Assembly: GCF_008124835.1 (NCBI RefSeq)
Contig: NZ_VNHW01000004.1
Span: 186,001 to 250,000, forward strand
DNA from: Blastococcus xanthinilyticus
Lineage (GTDB): Bacteria; Actinomycetota; Actinomycetes; Mycobacteriales; Geodermatophilaceae
Direction of reading: 5' to 3'
DNA: 64,000 nucleotides
In this document: one piece after another, positions 1 through 8,180 of the stretch
How the letters are laid out: each line of letters begins with the position of its first letter
How positions within the stretch are numbered: the first letter of the stretch is position 1
Program-made: the position numbers and the translations under genes
The notes under the pieces: model-generated
Told to the model about the DNA's origin: nothing
The model's input: only the letters and a program-made list of their open reading frames with translations
The model's database searches: none

Positions 1-894
1 GTTCTCGTCGAGCGTCTCGGGGAAGGGGTACTGCAGGTCCAGGTGGGCCTGGAAGGCGAACCCGTGCAGAGGGACGTTCTGGGCCAGCAGCTCCTTCGCC
101 AGCTCGTAGTAGGCGTCGCTCTTGGCGCCGATGTCCTCGACGGCGTAGTCGTTGAGGAAGAGCTTCGCCTGCGGGTCGGCCTCGTGGGCCCAGCGGAAGG
201 CGTCGGCGATGATCCCCGGACCGAGCCGCTGGATGAAGATGTTGGCCGTCGCGCCCGTCGAACCGTCCCGCAGCCGCACGCCGCCGTCGTCCCACGTGTC
301 CGCGAAGATCTCGTTGGCGACGTCCCACTGGTCGATCCGGCCCGCGTAGCGGCCCACCACCGTCTGGATGTGGTCCTTGAGGATGGCCCGGAGCTCCTCG
401 TCGGTGTAGTCACCCTCGGTGACCCAGTCGGCCAGCTGGCTGTGCCACAGCAGGGTGTGGCCGCGGACCTCCTGCCCGTGCCGCTCGGCGAAGGCGACGA
501 TCTGGTCCGCGGGCTTGAAGTTGTAGACGCCGGGCTCGGGGTGGATGAAGTCCCACTTCATCTGGTTCTCCGGCGACACCGAGTTGAACTCGGTGGCGAG
601 GACCTTCCGGTACGTGGGGTCACGGGTGAAGGGATCGGGATACCCGGCGGACAGGTGGTGCCCCCCGCCGGCGACCGCCGTCCCGATGACCAGGTCGTCG
701 GGGGTGACGGTGCGCAGACCGTTCCGGATGGCCGGGCCGCTCGCCCGGTCCTCCCGGGCCTCGGCCGGCGCCGCCACCGTCCTGTCGTTGCTCGCGGTGG
801 CGGGTAGCACCGTGCCGGCCAGGACGACGGGCAGCACGCCCAGCGCCACCACGCTGCGCGCAGCCGCGCCGGAACCGAACCTCAATGAGCGCAT
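1..894 (-). CDS. GH10 endo-1,4-beta-xylanase, 3' end cut by window edge
   Basis: Secreted xylanase that hydrolyses internal beta-1,4 bonds of xylan. The ATG at 894 opens a signal peptide: basic start MRSLRFGSG, then a hydrophobic stretch ending in an Ala-rich site near residue 34. The catalytic (beta/alpha)8 barrel follows. Family 10 hallmarks visible are EFNSVSPENQMKWD, GHTLLWHSQ and WDVANE near residue 195, whose Glu is the acid/base. The nucleophile strand should lie about 80 residues further on, beyond position 1, so activity cannot be confirmed here. The visible 298 codons are uninterrupted. It is divergent from a LacI-type gene across 262 bp holding a palindrome, so substrate-dependent repression is likely. 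Family assignment is firm; exact substrate is inferred. Confidence 0.93.
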   Translation of the reverse strand, partial: MRSLRFGSGAAARSVVALGVLPVVLAGTVLPATASNDRTVAAPAEAREDRASGPAIRNGLRTVTPDDLVIGTAVAGGGHHLSAGYPDPFTRDPTYRKVLATEFNSVSPENQMKWDFIHPEPGVYNFKPADQIVAFAERHGQEVRGHTLLWHSQLADWVTEGDYTDEELRAILKDHIQTVVGRYAGRIDQWDVANEIFADTWDDGGVRLRDGSTGATANIFIQRLGPGIIADAFRWAHEADPQAKLFLNDYAVEDIGAKSDAYYELAKELLAQNVPLHGFAFQAHLDLQYPFPETLDEN

Positions 895-924
895 CTGGTC
901 GACCTCTCGTCGGCGTCGTTGCCG

Positions 925-944
925 TTTCCGGTACTTTCCGGAAA
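925..944. promoter_or_regulatory. Candidate LacI-family operator
   Basis: TTTCCGG occurs twice, at 925-931 and 935-941, ten bases apart. The second copy extends into the perfect 10-bp palindrome TTTCCGGAAA (935-944) with a central CG, as LacI-family operators have. A second short palindrome, AACGTT, follows at about 954. The site is 30-50 bp upstream of the xylanase start, where a bound repressor would block transcription. Binding is inferred. Confidence 0.45.
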
Positions 945-1156
945 AGGTGTCGGAACGTTACGAAGGTCACACCACAGCCGTCAAGACGAAGTCCCGAGGA
1001 GGCCGATCCACCGGCGTGTCGTGCTCGTGTCGGATCTGTGCCGGGGGCGGCCAGGGTCTCCCGAAGGGGTGTGGGCGGCCGGGACGACGGCCTGCGGCAT
1101 CAACCCCCGGCCGTAGGCTGACCGCCCGACGAAGAGCTCGCCGAACCGGAGGCCCG

Positions 1157-2200
1157 TTGAGCGACGACCAGTCCCCCGCCGTGACGATCGCGTCGATCGC
1201 CGCGGCGGCCGGCGTCTCCGTCCCGACGGTGTCGCGCGTCCTCAACGGCCGCTCGGACGTCGCGCCGCAGACCCGTCAGCGGGTCGAGCAGCTGCTCCGC
1301 GACCACGGCTACCAGCGCCGGGGCGGGCGCCCCCGAGGAAGGGCCCGGCTGGTCGACCTGGTCTTCAACGACCTGGACAGCCCGTGGGCGGTCGAGATCA
1401 TCCGCGGCGTGGAGGACGCCGCGCACGCCGCCGGCGTCGGCACGGTGGTCACCGCGATCCACCGCCGGGCGAGCGCGGCGCGGGCCTGGCTGGACAACCT
1501 CGCCGCCCGGGCCAGCGACGGGGTCATCCTGGTGACCAGCGACCTCGATCCCGACCTGCACTCCGAGTTGCGCAGCCTGCACGTGCCCGCGGTCGTCGTC
1601 GACCCGGCCGGCGTGCCGGCGCTGGACGTGCCCACGATCGGCGCCACCAACTGGGCCGGCGGGCTGAGCGCCACCGAGCACCTGACCGGGCTGGGACACC
1701 GGCGCATCGGGTTCGTCGCCGGCATCCCGACCCTGTGGTCCAGCCGGGCCCGGCTGGACGGCTACCGCGCGGGGCTGGAGACCGCCGGCCTGCCGTTCGA
1801 CCCCGAGCTGGTCGTGGAGGGCGACTTCGGCTACGAGTCAGGGGCGCGGGCCGCGCACCGCCTGCTGGGCCTCGCCGAGCCGCCGACCGCGGTGTTCGCC
1901 GCCAACGACCAGATGGCCCTGGGGGTCTACGAGGGGGTGCGGCGCAGCGGCATGCGGGTGCCCGACGACGTCAGCGTCGTGGGGTTCGACGACCTCCCGG
2001 AGGGGCGCTGGTCCTCTCCCCCGCTGACGACGGTGCACCAGCCGCTCGCGGAGATGGGCGGGCTCGCGGCGCGGACCGTGCTGCGCATGGTCGACGGCGA
2101 GACGATCGAGAGCCCGCGGCTCGAGCTGTCCACCCGCCTGGTGGTGCGGGACAGCACCGCTCCCACTCAGCTGCGCCCGGTGAGCCGGGTCGGGTCGTAG
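1157..2200 (+). CDS. LacI-family transcriptional regulator (probable xylan/xyloside regulator)
   Basis: A 347-residue regulator of normal family length. The N-terminal helix-turn-helix reads TIASIAAAAGVSVPTVSRVL, followed by the hinge-type segment ending near DHGYQR. The periplasmic-binding-protein-like sensor follows, with family motifs GHRRIGFVAG and VVGFDDLPEG and the C-terminal PPLTTVHQPL. The start taken is TTG 1157, which has GGAGG four bases upstream; GTG 1181 is an alternative that would trim eight residues. The open frame runs back to 545, but that part is antisense to the xylanase and is not coding. Divergence from the GH10 gene suggests it represses that gene in response to xylo-oligosaccharides, which is inference. 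Confidence 0.9.
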   Translation: MSDDQSPAVTIASIAAAAGVSVPTVSRVLNGRSDVAPQTRQRVEQLLRDHGYQRRGGRPRGRARLVDLVFNDLDSPWAVEIIRGVEDAAHAAGVGTVVTAIHRRASAARAWLDNLAARASDGVILVTSDLDPDLHSELRSLHVPAVVVDPAGVPALDVPTIGATNWAGGLSATEHLTGLGHRRIGFVAGIPTLWSSRARLDGYRAGLETAGLPFDPELVVEGDFGYESGARAAHRLLGLAEPPTAVFAANDQMALGVYEGVRRSGMRVPDDVSVVGFDDLPEGRWSSPPLTTVHQPLAEMGGLAARTVLRMVDGETIESPRLELSTRLVVRDSTAPTQLRPVSRVGS

Positions 2201-2215
2201 CGCCGACGCCGGGGC

Positions 2216-2599
2216 TCAGCCGCCCAGGTAGGCGCTCCAGTGGGCCCGCTCATCGTCGGTGAGCGGCCGGCTGGTGTTCGCGGCGAAGTCGAAGGCCACC
2301 ATGACGACGTCGGCCCGGATCGCGACCTCGCCGTCCTGGGTGAGCTCCTGCCGCACGGTGAACGACTTCGTGCCCAGGCGGGTGACCCAGCTGCGCACGC
2401 ACAGCGGCTCGTCCACCCGGTAGTACAGCTGGCGCAGGTAGTCGGCCTCCAGCCGCGCCAGGATCAACTGGGCGCCCGGCCGGCCGTCGATCATGGCCAG
2501 CCGGGCGTCCTCCAGCAGACTCAGCGCCCGCGCGTGGTTGACGTGCCCCAGCATGTCGGGGTCGGACCAGCGGAGCTGGACCCGGTGCTCGTGCCGCAC
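2216..2599 (-). CDS. Acyl-CoA thioesterase, 4HBT hotdog fold
   Basis: Small hotdog-fold thioesterase of the 4-hydroxybenzoyl-CoA/FadM type, about 127 residues. The segment RWSDPDMLGHVNHARALSLL carries the family's catalytic Asp and the GHVNHA helix. It would hydrolyse acyl-CoA thioesters in the cytoplasm; substrate unknown. The GTG at 2599 starts one base after the stop of the upstream gene. The open frame extends to a GTG at 2641, but that would overlap the neighbour and adds a Pro/Arg-rich tail unlike the family. It ends 15 bp from the convergent LacI gene. Confidence 0.85.
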   Translation of the reverse strand: MRHEHRVQLRWSDPDMLGHVNHARALSLLEDARLAMIDGRPGAQLILARLEADYLRQLYYRVDEPLCVRSWVTRLGTKSFTVRQELTQDGEVAIRADVVMVAFDFAANTSRPLTDDERAHWSAYLGG

Positions 2600-2600
2600 C

Positions 2601-2831
2601 TCAGGGCAGGTCGGCGGTCTCGGCCGACTGCCGGTGCGCACCCTGCGCGTCGTCGGGATCGGGGTGGATCGTCCGCTCCTCCGACTCGGCGAGGATGACC
2701 TCCGCCGCGACCTCCTCCATGCCGCTGCCCTTCAGCGCCGCCTCCTCGGGCAGGAGCTCCGACCGCGTCTCCACGTTGTCCTCGGTGACGTTGTCCAGCG
2801 CCTCGGGGCTGGGCTGCTTCTGGGTGGTCAT
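2601..2831 (-). CDS. Small acidic protein of unknown function
   Basis: A 76-residue hydrophilic, Glu/Asp-rich protein with no membrane segment or signal peptide and no domain I recognise. It is sandwiched between the DUF2795 gene (one base between stop and ATG) and the thioesterase gene (one base between stop and GTG). This tight spacing supports it as a real gene translated from one mRNA. Composition suggests a soluble, partly disordered protein. No function is assigned. Confidence 0.65.
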   Translation of the reverse strand: MTTQKQPSPEALDNVTEDNVETRSELLPEEAALKGSGMEEVAAEVILAESEERTIHPDPDDAQGAHRQSAETADLP

Positions 2832-2832
2832 C

Positions 2833-3090
2833 TCAGAAGCGCTGCTGCTCGGTGCCCAGGCCCAGCGCCTGCGCGACGTCCTGGACGTTGTCGAACTGCT
2901 GCCCGGCGGGCAGCCGCCGCAGGTCCGAGAGCACCCGGTCGGTGGGGGTGCCCTCCTGCGCCTTGGCGATCAGCTGGTCGCGGTCGGCGGGCCACACCTC
3001 CTTGCCGAGGGCCTCGGCGAGCGCTGCCCGGTGCTCGATGTCGCGCTGGTCGGTGCCGGGCGGGGTGGCGGGCTGGTGCGGATCGGTCAC
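2833..3090 (-). CDS. DUF2795 domain protein
   Basis: An 85-residue protein. Its C-terminal half, LSDLRRLPAGQQFDNVQDVAQALG, fits the short DUF2795 domain of actinobacteria, in which an LP..F motif precedes a helical segment. The function of the family is not established. Start is GTG 3090 with GGAG about eight bases upstream. It lies 30 bp downstream of the baeRF-like gene and one base before the next gene, so it is the second member of a four-gene operon. Confidence 0.75.
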   Translation of the reverse strand: MTDPHQPATPPGTDQRDIEHRAALAEALGKEVWPADRDQLIAKAQEGTPTDRVLSDLRRLPAGQQFDNVQDVAQALGLGTEQQRF

Positions 3091-3120
3091 GGGGTGCTCC
3101 TTCGTCGGGGACGACGCCGG

Positions 3121-4254
3121 TCAGTTGCCGGCGTCGGTGGAGGCGTCGGTGTAGCGCAGGATGGCGGCCACCGGCTCGTCGCCGGGCAGAGCCGCCTTGG
3201 GGACGACGAGCACGCCGGCCGCGCTGGCCACGGCCGCCTCCAGCAGCGCCGGACCGGCCGGGGCCACCTCGCCGTGCACCCCGAGCGCGTCCATGTCCTG
3301 CTGCTTGACGCCGAGCTCGAGCGGGCCGCCGCCGACCAGCAGGGTCGCGTCGCCGTCCTGCTCGTCGGTGATGACGAGGGTCTCCACCTGGCCCTTGCGC
3401 AGGGCCTCCACGACGGCGGTGGTGCCGGTGACCGCCAGCCCGTGGGCACCCGCGCTCTGCACCTTCTCCACCGCGTCGGCGATGTCGCGGGCCTCGTGCT
3501 CGGCGAGGAGCTCGGCGGCCCGGCGCTGCACGGGCTCGCGGTCGGCGCCGGCGGCGCGGCCGCCCTCCTCGATGGAGACGACGAGGTCCGACCAGGAGGC
3601 GTGCGCCGCGTCGCCCAGGATCTGGCGGGCCCGCACGTCGCCGGCGAGCAGGACGAACCGCAGCGGCAGGCGGCGGTTGAAGGAGTCGATCTCGTCGGCG
3701 ACCTTGCCGGCGTTCTCCTCCCACTGGTTCTCGGCGGTGTGCATGTAGGTGTTGTGCGCCCAGCCGCCGACCTTGACCTTGCGCATGTGGAAGGTGTCGC
3801 CCTCCACCGCGCGCTCCTCCGCCGGCTGCCCCGCGAGCCCGGCGACGGTGATGTCGGCGCCGACTCGGTCGGCGACGACAACGGCGTGCGGCACCCGGCC
3901 GGCCAGCTGGCGGAGCACGGGCAGCAGGTCGGGGTGCGCCGCCCACTCGGCGGTCTCGCGGGCAGGGCTGTCGGCCAGCACCTCGTCGAGCACGACGGAG
4001 CCGTCGGCGGCCACGATGACGGCGCGGCCCTTCAGCGTGCCGGCCTCGCCGCCCTCGTTGCCCTCGAGCAGCCGGCTGCGGACGGCCTCGACCACCGTCT
4101 CGGGCGCCCCCTGCTCGCCCAGCTGCTCGGTCAGCGCGCGCACGCGCAGCTCAAGCTGGGTGTCGGCGTTCTCGGTGGTGTGCGTGACGTCGGCGCAGAC
4201 CGTGGCGTAGGGCCCGGGCGCGGCGAACACCGGCTCCAGGAAGGACACGTCCAT
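3121..4254 (-). CDS. Rv2629-like baeRF-family ribosome-associated protein
   Basis: A 377-residue cytoplasmic protein resembling mycobacterial Rv2629 and the bacterial/archaeal eRF1-like (baeRF) group. This group is linked to ribosome hibernation or peptide release in stress. Features are an N-terminal mixed segment, a central VHVGGWAHN-like region (here KVGGWAHNTYMHTAENQWEE), and an eRF1 domain 3-like C-terminus with GTTAVVEALRKGQVETLVI and LLVGGGPLELG. The ATG at 4254 has AGGAG about 12 bases upstream; the frame stays open to 4401 but upstream residues are Arg/Pro-rich and unlike coding sequence. It heads the operon with DUF2795, the acidic protein and the thioesterase. The ribosomal role is inferred from homologues. 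Confidence 0.78.
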   Translation of the reverse strand: MDVSFLEPVFAAPGPYATVCADVTHTTENADTQLELRVRALTEQLGEQGAPETVVEAVRSRLLEGNEGGEAGTLKGRAVIVAADGSVVLDEVLADSPARETAEWAAHPDLLPVLRQLAGRVPHAVVVADRVGADITVAGLAGQPAEERAVEGDTFHMRKVKVGGWAHNTYMHTAENQWEENAGKVADEIDSFNRRLPLRFVLLAGDVRARQILGDAAHASWSDLVVSIEEGGRAAGADREPVQRRAAELLAEHEARDIADAVEKVQSAGAHGLAVTGTTAVVEALRKGQVETLVITDEQDGDATLLVGGGPLELGVKQQDMDALGVHGEVAPAGPALLEAAVASAAGVLVVPKAALPGDEPVAAILRYTDASTDAGN

Positions 4255-4423
4255 GTCGGGGGGACAACTCCTTGGTCGTCTCGGGTGCGTGGATTCCGGG
4301 GTCGCCGATGGTCGCGACGCCCTCCGTCGCCGCCTACCCACCGACCGGCACCTCACACCCGGTGTCGATTCCAGGAGGCGGGGGTAGGCGGTCGGGGACA
4401 CCGACCCGCAGAGAGGACGAGGG

Positions 4424-4768
4424 ATGACGGAGCACGATCAACTGCCACTGCCCGACTACGACCACCTGCCGGTGGAGGGCCTGGCCTCGCGGATCCGGAC
4501 GCTGGACGCCTCCGGGCTGGAGACCGTGCTCGAGTACGAGCGTGCCCACGCCAACCGGGTGCAGGTGGTGACGATCATGGAGAACCGGCTCGCGTCGCTC
4601 CGGGACGGCGCCCAGCCCTCCGGCGGTGACCCGGCCGCCTCGGCCGCGGACGACCCGTCGCACGCCGCCGGCGGCTCGAAGGTCTCCGAGGCGACCACGG
4701 GCCCGAAGATGAACCCGCCGTCGCAGGGCGACCCGACCAACCCGGCCCAGCCCCGCTCCACCGGCTGA
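4424..4768 (+). CDS. Small actinobacterial protein (DUF8129-like)
   Basis: A 114-residue soluble protein. The N-terminal half (LPDYDHLPVEGLASRIRTLD, then VLEYERAHANRVQVVTIMENRL) matches a short conserved domain seen in actinobacterial small proteins, which I recall as DUF8129. The C-terminal half is a low-complexity Gly/Ser/Pro tail. GAGG lies 7-10 bases before the ATG. It is divergent from the baeRF-like gene and followed by a long hairpin terminator. No function is known. Confidence 0.7.
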   Translation: MTEHDQLPLPDYDHLPVEGLASRIRTLDASGLETVLEYERAHANRVQVVTIMENRLASLRDGAQPSGGDPAASAADDPSHAAGGSKVSEATTGPKMNPPSQGDPTNPAQPRSTG

Positions 4769-4796
4769 GCCCCGGGACCCGCGCCGCCCGTCCGGG

Positions 4797-4852
4797 CGTA
4801 GGAGGCTTTACCTACGGATAGGGACCCGATTCCGTAGGAAAAGCTTCCTATG
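4797..4852 (+). terminator. Long hairpin between convergent genes
   Basis: Arms 4797-4818 and 4831-4852 are 22 bases each with a 12-base loop. On plus-strand RNA there are 19 Watson-Crick pairs, two G-U pairs and one A-A mismatch. On the minus strand the two G-U positions become C-A mismatches, so the structure favours termination of the plus-strand small gene. No U-tract follows. It lies between that gene and tadC. Confidence 0.7.
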
Positions 4853-4870
4853 CCCGGGTGTGGACGGCGG

Positions 4871-5773
4871 TCAGGGAGTGCTGAACGCCTCGGCGATGTC
4901 CATGGCCGCGGGGCCGAGCAGCACGACGAACAGCGTCGGCAGGATGCAGAGGATCAGCGGGAAGATCACCTTCACCGGGATCTGCATGGCCTTCTCCTCG
5001 GCGCGCTGCCGCCGCTTGAGCCGCATCTCCTGCGCCTGGGTGCGCAGCACGTCGGCGATGGAGACGCCGTACTGGTCGGCCTGCACCACGGCCCGGATGA
5101 AGCGGCGCAGGTCGGGGACGCCGGTCCGGTCGGCCAGCGCGAGGTAGGCGTCGCGCCGGGGCTGGCCGACGGCGATGTCCTGCAGGGTGCGCACCAGTTC
5201 CTCGGCGAGCGGCCCCCTGCCGTTGGCGCCGGCGCGGGCCATCGCGGACTCGAAGCCCAGCCCCGCCTCGACGGCGATGGTCATCTGGTCGAGGGTGTCG
5301 GCCAGCTCGAGGGCGATCGTCTCCTGCCGTTCCTGGCCGCGGCTGTGCAGCAGCAGCTCGGGGAGGAAGTAGCAGACGACGGTGCCGACGGCCGCGACAC
5401 CGACGGTCAGCGGGCCGGGCGACGACGTCGCGAGGAGGAGCCCGAGCGCCGCCGCCACCGGGCCGAGCACGAGCTTCGCCGCGACCAGCCGGGGCACCGG
5501 CCAGGCGGCCGGGCGCCCCGCCCGGCCGGCCAGCCGGTCGAGGCGGGCGACGGTCCCCCGCGGGGTGAGGCTCCGGGCGAGCCGGGACAGCAGGCCGGGG
5601 CCCGCGCGTCCGGCCGCGCCGGTCCCCGCGGACGGGTCGATGCCGCGCAGCAGGTTGTCGCGGGCCCGGATGCTCCCGCCGTCGGCACGGGACAGCAGTG
5701 CCCAGCCCAGCACCGGGACGGCGGCGCAGAGCGCGACCGCGGCGAGGAGCACGGGAACGGGGACGGTGGTCAT
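4871..5773 (-). CDS. tadC: Tad pilus inner-membrane platform protein TadC
   Basis: A 300-residue type II secretion F-domain protein. The first ~25 residues form one membrane helix and two more precede the F domain (residues ~85-130). The F domain carries ELADTLDQMTIAVEAGLGFE and VVQADQYGVSIADVLRTQA, and a terminal hydrophobic helix follows (VIFPLILCILPTLFVVLLG). With TadB it forms the membrane platform on which the TadA ATPase drives pilin polymerisation. The ATG overlaps the tadB stop (TGATG), so the two are translationally coupled. It is the last gene of the Tad operon. Confidence 0.93.
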   Translation of the reverse strand: MTTVPVPVLLAAVALCAAVPVLGWALLSRADGGSIRARDNLLRGIDPSAGTGAAGRAGPGLLSRLARSLTPRGTVARLDRLAGRAGRPAAWPVPRLVAAKLVLGPVAAALGLLLATSSPGPLTVGVAAVGTVVCYFLPELLLHSRGQERQETIALELADTLDQMTIAVEAGLGFESAMARAGANGRGPLAEELVRTLQDIAVGQPRRDAYLALADRTGVPDLRRFIRAVVQADQYGVSIADVLRTQAQEMRLKRRQRAEEKAMQIPVKVIFPLILCILPTLFVVLLGPAAMDIAEAFSTP

Positions 5774-6720
5774 CAGAAGGTGATCGCCACGGTCTTCTTG
5801 AGCCAGACGCCGCCGACCAGGAGCATCACGGCCGCGCCGGCGAGCATGCCATAGCCGACGAGGCTCTCGGTGAACTTGGCCAAGTACTCCGGGTTGCTGA
5901 CCGACAGGAAGGCGGTCACCCCGAAGGGCAGGCTCATGAGCACGATCGCCGAGAGCTTGCCCTCGGCCGAGAGCGCCTTGACCTGGCGGCGGATGGCGTT
6001 GCGCTCGCGGATCGTGTGGCCGACCGCGTCGAGGACCTCGGCGAGGTTTCCGCCGACCTCCCGGTGGATGGCGATGGCCTGCGCCACCCAGGTGAAGTCG
6101 TCGCTCCCCATCCGCTGCGCGACCTCGTCGAGGGCGTCGTTGAGGTCGCGGCCCACCCGGGTCTCGTTGACGATGCGGGCGAACTCCTCGGAGGTCGGCG
6201 CCTCGGCCTCGTGGGAGACCGAGTCCACGGCCCGCAGGAGGCTGTGGCCGGCGCGCAGGCTGCTGGCCATGAGCTGCAGCGAGTCGTCGAGCTGGTCGGC
6301 GAAGGCGGCCTGCCGGCGGCCGGCGCGGAACCCCAGCAGCAGCTTGGCGGCGAGCGGCACTCCCACCAGGAGCAGCAGCGCCACCAGCGGGCCGCCGAGC
6401 AGGGCCCCGGCTCCCGTGGCGACGACCGCGGCGAGCCCGACGGCGAGGACGAAGTTGGGCAGCGTCGTCGACATCCCGGCGCGCTCCAGCGCCGCGGCGC
6501 CTGCGGCGAGCCGGCCGCGCTCGTGCAGCACCTTCTCCACGGCGGCCCCGGCGGCCGCGCCGGCGCTCGCCAGCGGGGAGGTGGGCGGGGCGACCGAGGG
6601 GTCGAGCCGGCTCAGCGGGACCTGCCCGGGGCCGGGCGGGAGGACGACGAGGGCGACCACCAGCAGGGCCGCCGCGATCGCGCCGACGCCGAGGACGAGG
6701 AGGGTGTCGGCCACGGTCAC
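5773..6720 (-). CDS. tadB: Tad pilus inner-membrane platform protein TadB
   Basis: A 315-residue paralogue of TadC with an N-terminal membrane helix, two helices around residues 95-135, the F domain and two C-terminal helices. The F domain contains QLDDSLQLMASSLRAGHSLL and VAQAIAIHREVGGNLAEVLD. GTG 6720 overlaps the tadA stop as GTGA, the usual coupling in this operon; GTG 6714 is an alternative two codons later. The open frame continues far upstream in antisense-like sequence inside tadA and was trimmed. Confidence 0.92.
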   Translation of the reverse strand: MTVADTLLVLGVGAIAAALLVVALVVLPPGPGQVPLSRLDPSVAPPTSPLASAGAAAGAAVEKVLHERGRLAAGAAALERAGMSTTLPNFVLAVGLAAVVATGAGALLGGPLVALLLLVGVPLAAKLLLGFRAGRRQAAFADQLDDSLQLMASSLRAGHSLLRAVDSVSHEAEAPTSEEFARIVNETRVGRDLNDALDEVAQRMGSDDFTWVAQAIAIHREVGGNLAEVLDAVGHTIRERNAIRRQVKALSAEGKLSAIVLMSLPFGVTAFLSVSNPEYLAKFTESLVGYGMLAGAAVMLLVGGVWLKKTVAITF

Positions 6721-8180
6721 CACCTCGTCGCCGCAGCCGGCTCGGCCGCGCCGAACACGCGGGGCGAGAGCGCGATGCCGAGGTCGTCGAACTTGTCGGT
6801 GAACCGCGGGCGGACGCCGGTGGGCACCGGCTTGCCGAGGAACCTGCCGTGCGGGTCGACACCGGCGGAGTAGTCGAAGAGGAAGGCGTCCTGCAGGGTG
6901 ACGGTCTCCCCCTCCATGCCCTGCACCTCGGTCACGTGGGTCACCCGGCGGCTGCCGTCGCGCAGCCGGGTGATCTGGACGACCAGGTCGACGGCGGAGG
7001 CGATCTGCTCGCGGATGGCGCGCAGCGGCAGGTCCATCCCGGCCATCAGCACCAGCGTCTCCAGCCGGGCGATGGCGTCGCGCGGGGTGTTGGCGTGCAC
7101 GGTGGACAGCGAGCCGTCGTGGCCGGTGTTCATCGCCTGGAGCATGTCCAGGGACTCCCCGCCGCGACACTCCCCCACCACGATCCGGTCCGGCCGCATG
7201 CGCAGCGAGTTCCGCACCAGGTCGCGGATGGTGATCGCGCCCTTGCCCTCGATGTTCGGCGGGCGGGACTCCAGCCGGACGACGTGGTCCTGCTGCAGCT
7301 GCAGCTCGACGGCGTCCTCGATGGTGACGATCCGCTCGCCCTCCGGGATGAACGAGGAGAGCACGTTGAGCAGGGTGGTCTTCCCGGTGCCCGTGCCCCC
7401 GGAGACGATCACGTTGAGCCGCGCCTCGACGCAGGCGTGCAGCAGCTCGGCCATCTCCGGGGAGAGGGTGCCGAAGCTGATGAGGTCCTCGACGGTGAAC
7501 GGGTCCTTGGAGAACTTGCGGATGGTGAGGGTCGACCCGCTGAAGGCCAGCGGCGGGATGATCGCGTTGACGCGGGAGCCGTCGGCGAGCCGGGCGTCGA
7601 CCAGCGGGGAGGACTCGTCTATCCGCCGGCCCACCCGGGAGACGATGCGGTCGATGACCCGCCGGAGGTGCTCCTCCGAGGTGAACCTGGTCGCCGTGCG
7701 CTCGAGCCGGCCGCTGCGCTCCACGTAGATGGCGTCCGGCCCGTTCACCATGATCTCGCTGACCGCGGTGTCGTCGAGGAGCCGCTGCAGCGGCCCGTAG
7801 CCGAGCACGTCGTCGGCCAGTTCGGCGGTCAGCCGCTGCCGCTCGTCGGTGCTGAGCGGAACGTTCTCCTCCTCGACGACCTCGTCGAGCTCCTTGAGCA
7901 CGACGGCGCGCAGCGCGTCCTCGGCCATCGACGGGTCGTTCATCCGGCTGCCCATGCGCTCGAACAGCGCCTTGCCGACCCGGTCCTTGAGCCGGGCCAG
8001 GGCGTCGGTCGGCGGCACGGCCGTCGCGGCCGCCGTGGCCCGGGGGCGGGGCAGGCTCCGGGGACCGGCGGCCGCCGGGGCCGCCACCGGCGCGGCGGCA
8101 CCGGCGGGCGCGGGCCGCTGGGGTGCCGGCGCCTCCCCTTCCCCGGTCCGGGCGGCCGCCAGCCGCTGGGCGAGGTTCAC
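6717..8180 (-). CDS. tadA: Tad pilus assembly ATPase TadA/CpaF
   Basis: A 487-residue cytoplasmic secretion ATPase powering Flp pilus assembly. An Ala/Pro-rich N-terminus (~1-58) precedes the N-terminal domain with GYGPLQRLLDD and EIMVNGPDAIYVE. The RecA-like domain follows, with Walker A GGTGTGKTT at 261-269, Walker B-type RIVVGECRGGE, and the Asp/His boxes TIEDAVELQL and GSLSTVHANTP. All catalytic motifs are intact. ATG 8180 overlaps the end of the cpaE-like gene by four bases (ATGA). Confidence 0.96.
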   Translation of the reverse strand: MNLAQRLAAARTGEGEAPAPQRPAPAGAAAPVAAPAAAGPRSLPRPRATAAATAVPPTDALARLKDRVGKALFERMGSRMNDPSMAEDALRAVVLKELDEVVEEENVPLSTDERQRLTAELADDVLGYGPLQRLLDDTAVSEIMVNGPDAIYVERSGRLERTATRFTSEEHLRRVIDRIVSRVGRRIDESSPLVDARLADGSRVNAIIPPLAFSGSTLTIRKFSKDPFTVEDLISFGTLSPEMAELLHACVEARLNVIVSGGTGTGKTTLLNVLSSFIPEGERIVTIEDAVELQLQQDHVVRLESRPPNIEGKGAITIRDLVRNSLRMRPDRIVVGECRGGESLDMLQAMNTGHDGSLSTVHANTPRDAIARLETLVLMAGMDLPLRAIREQIASAVDLVVQITRLRDGSRRVTHVTEVQGMEGETVTLQDAFLFDYSAGVDPHGRFLGKPVPTGVRPRFTDKFDDLGIALSPRVFGAAEPAAATRW

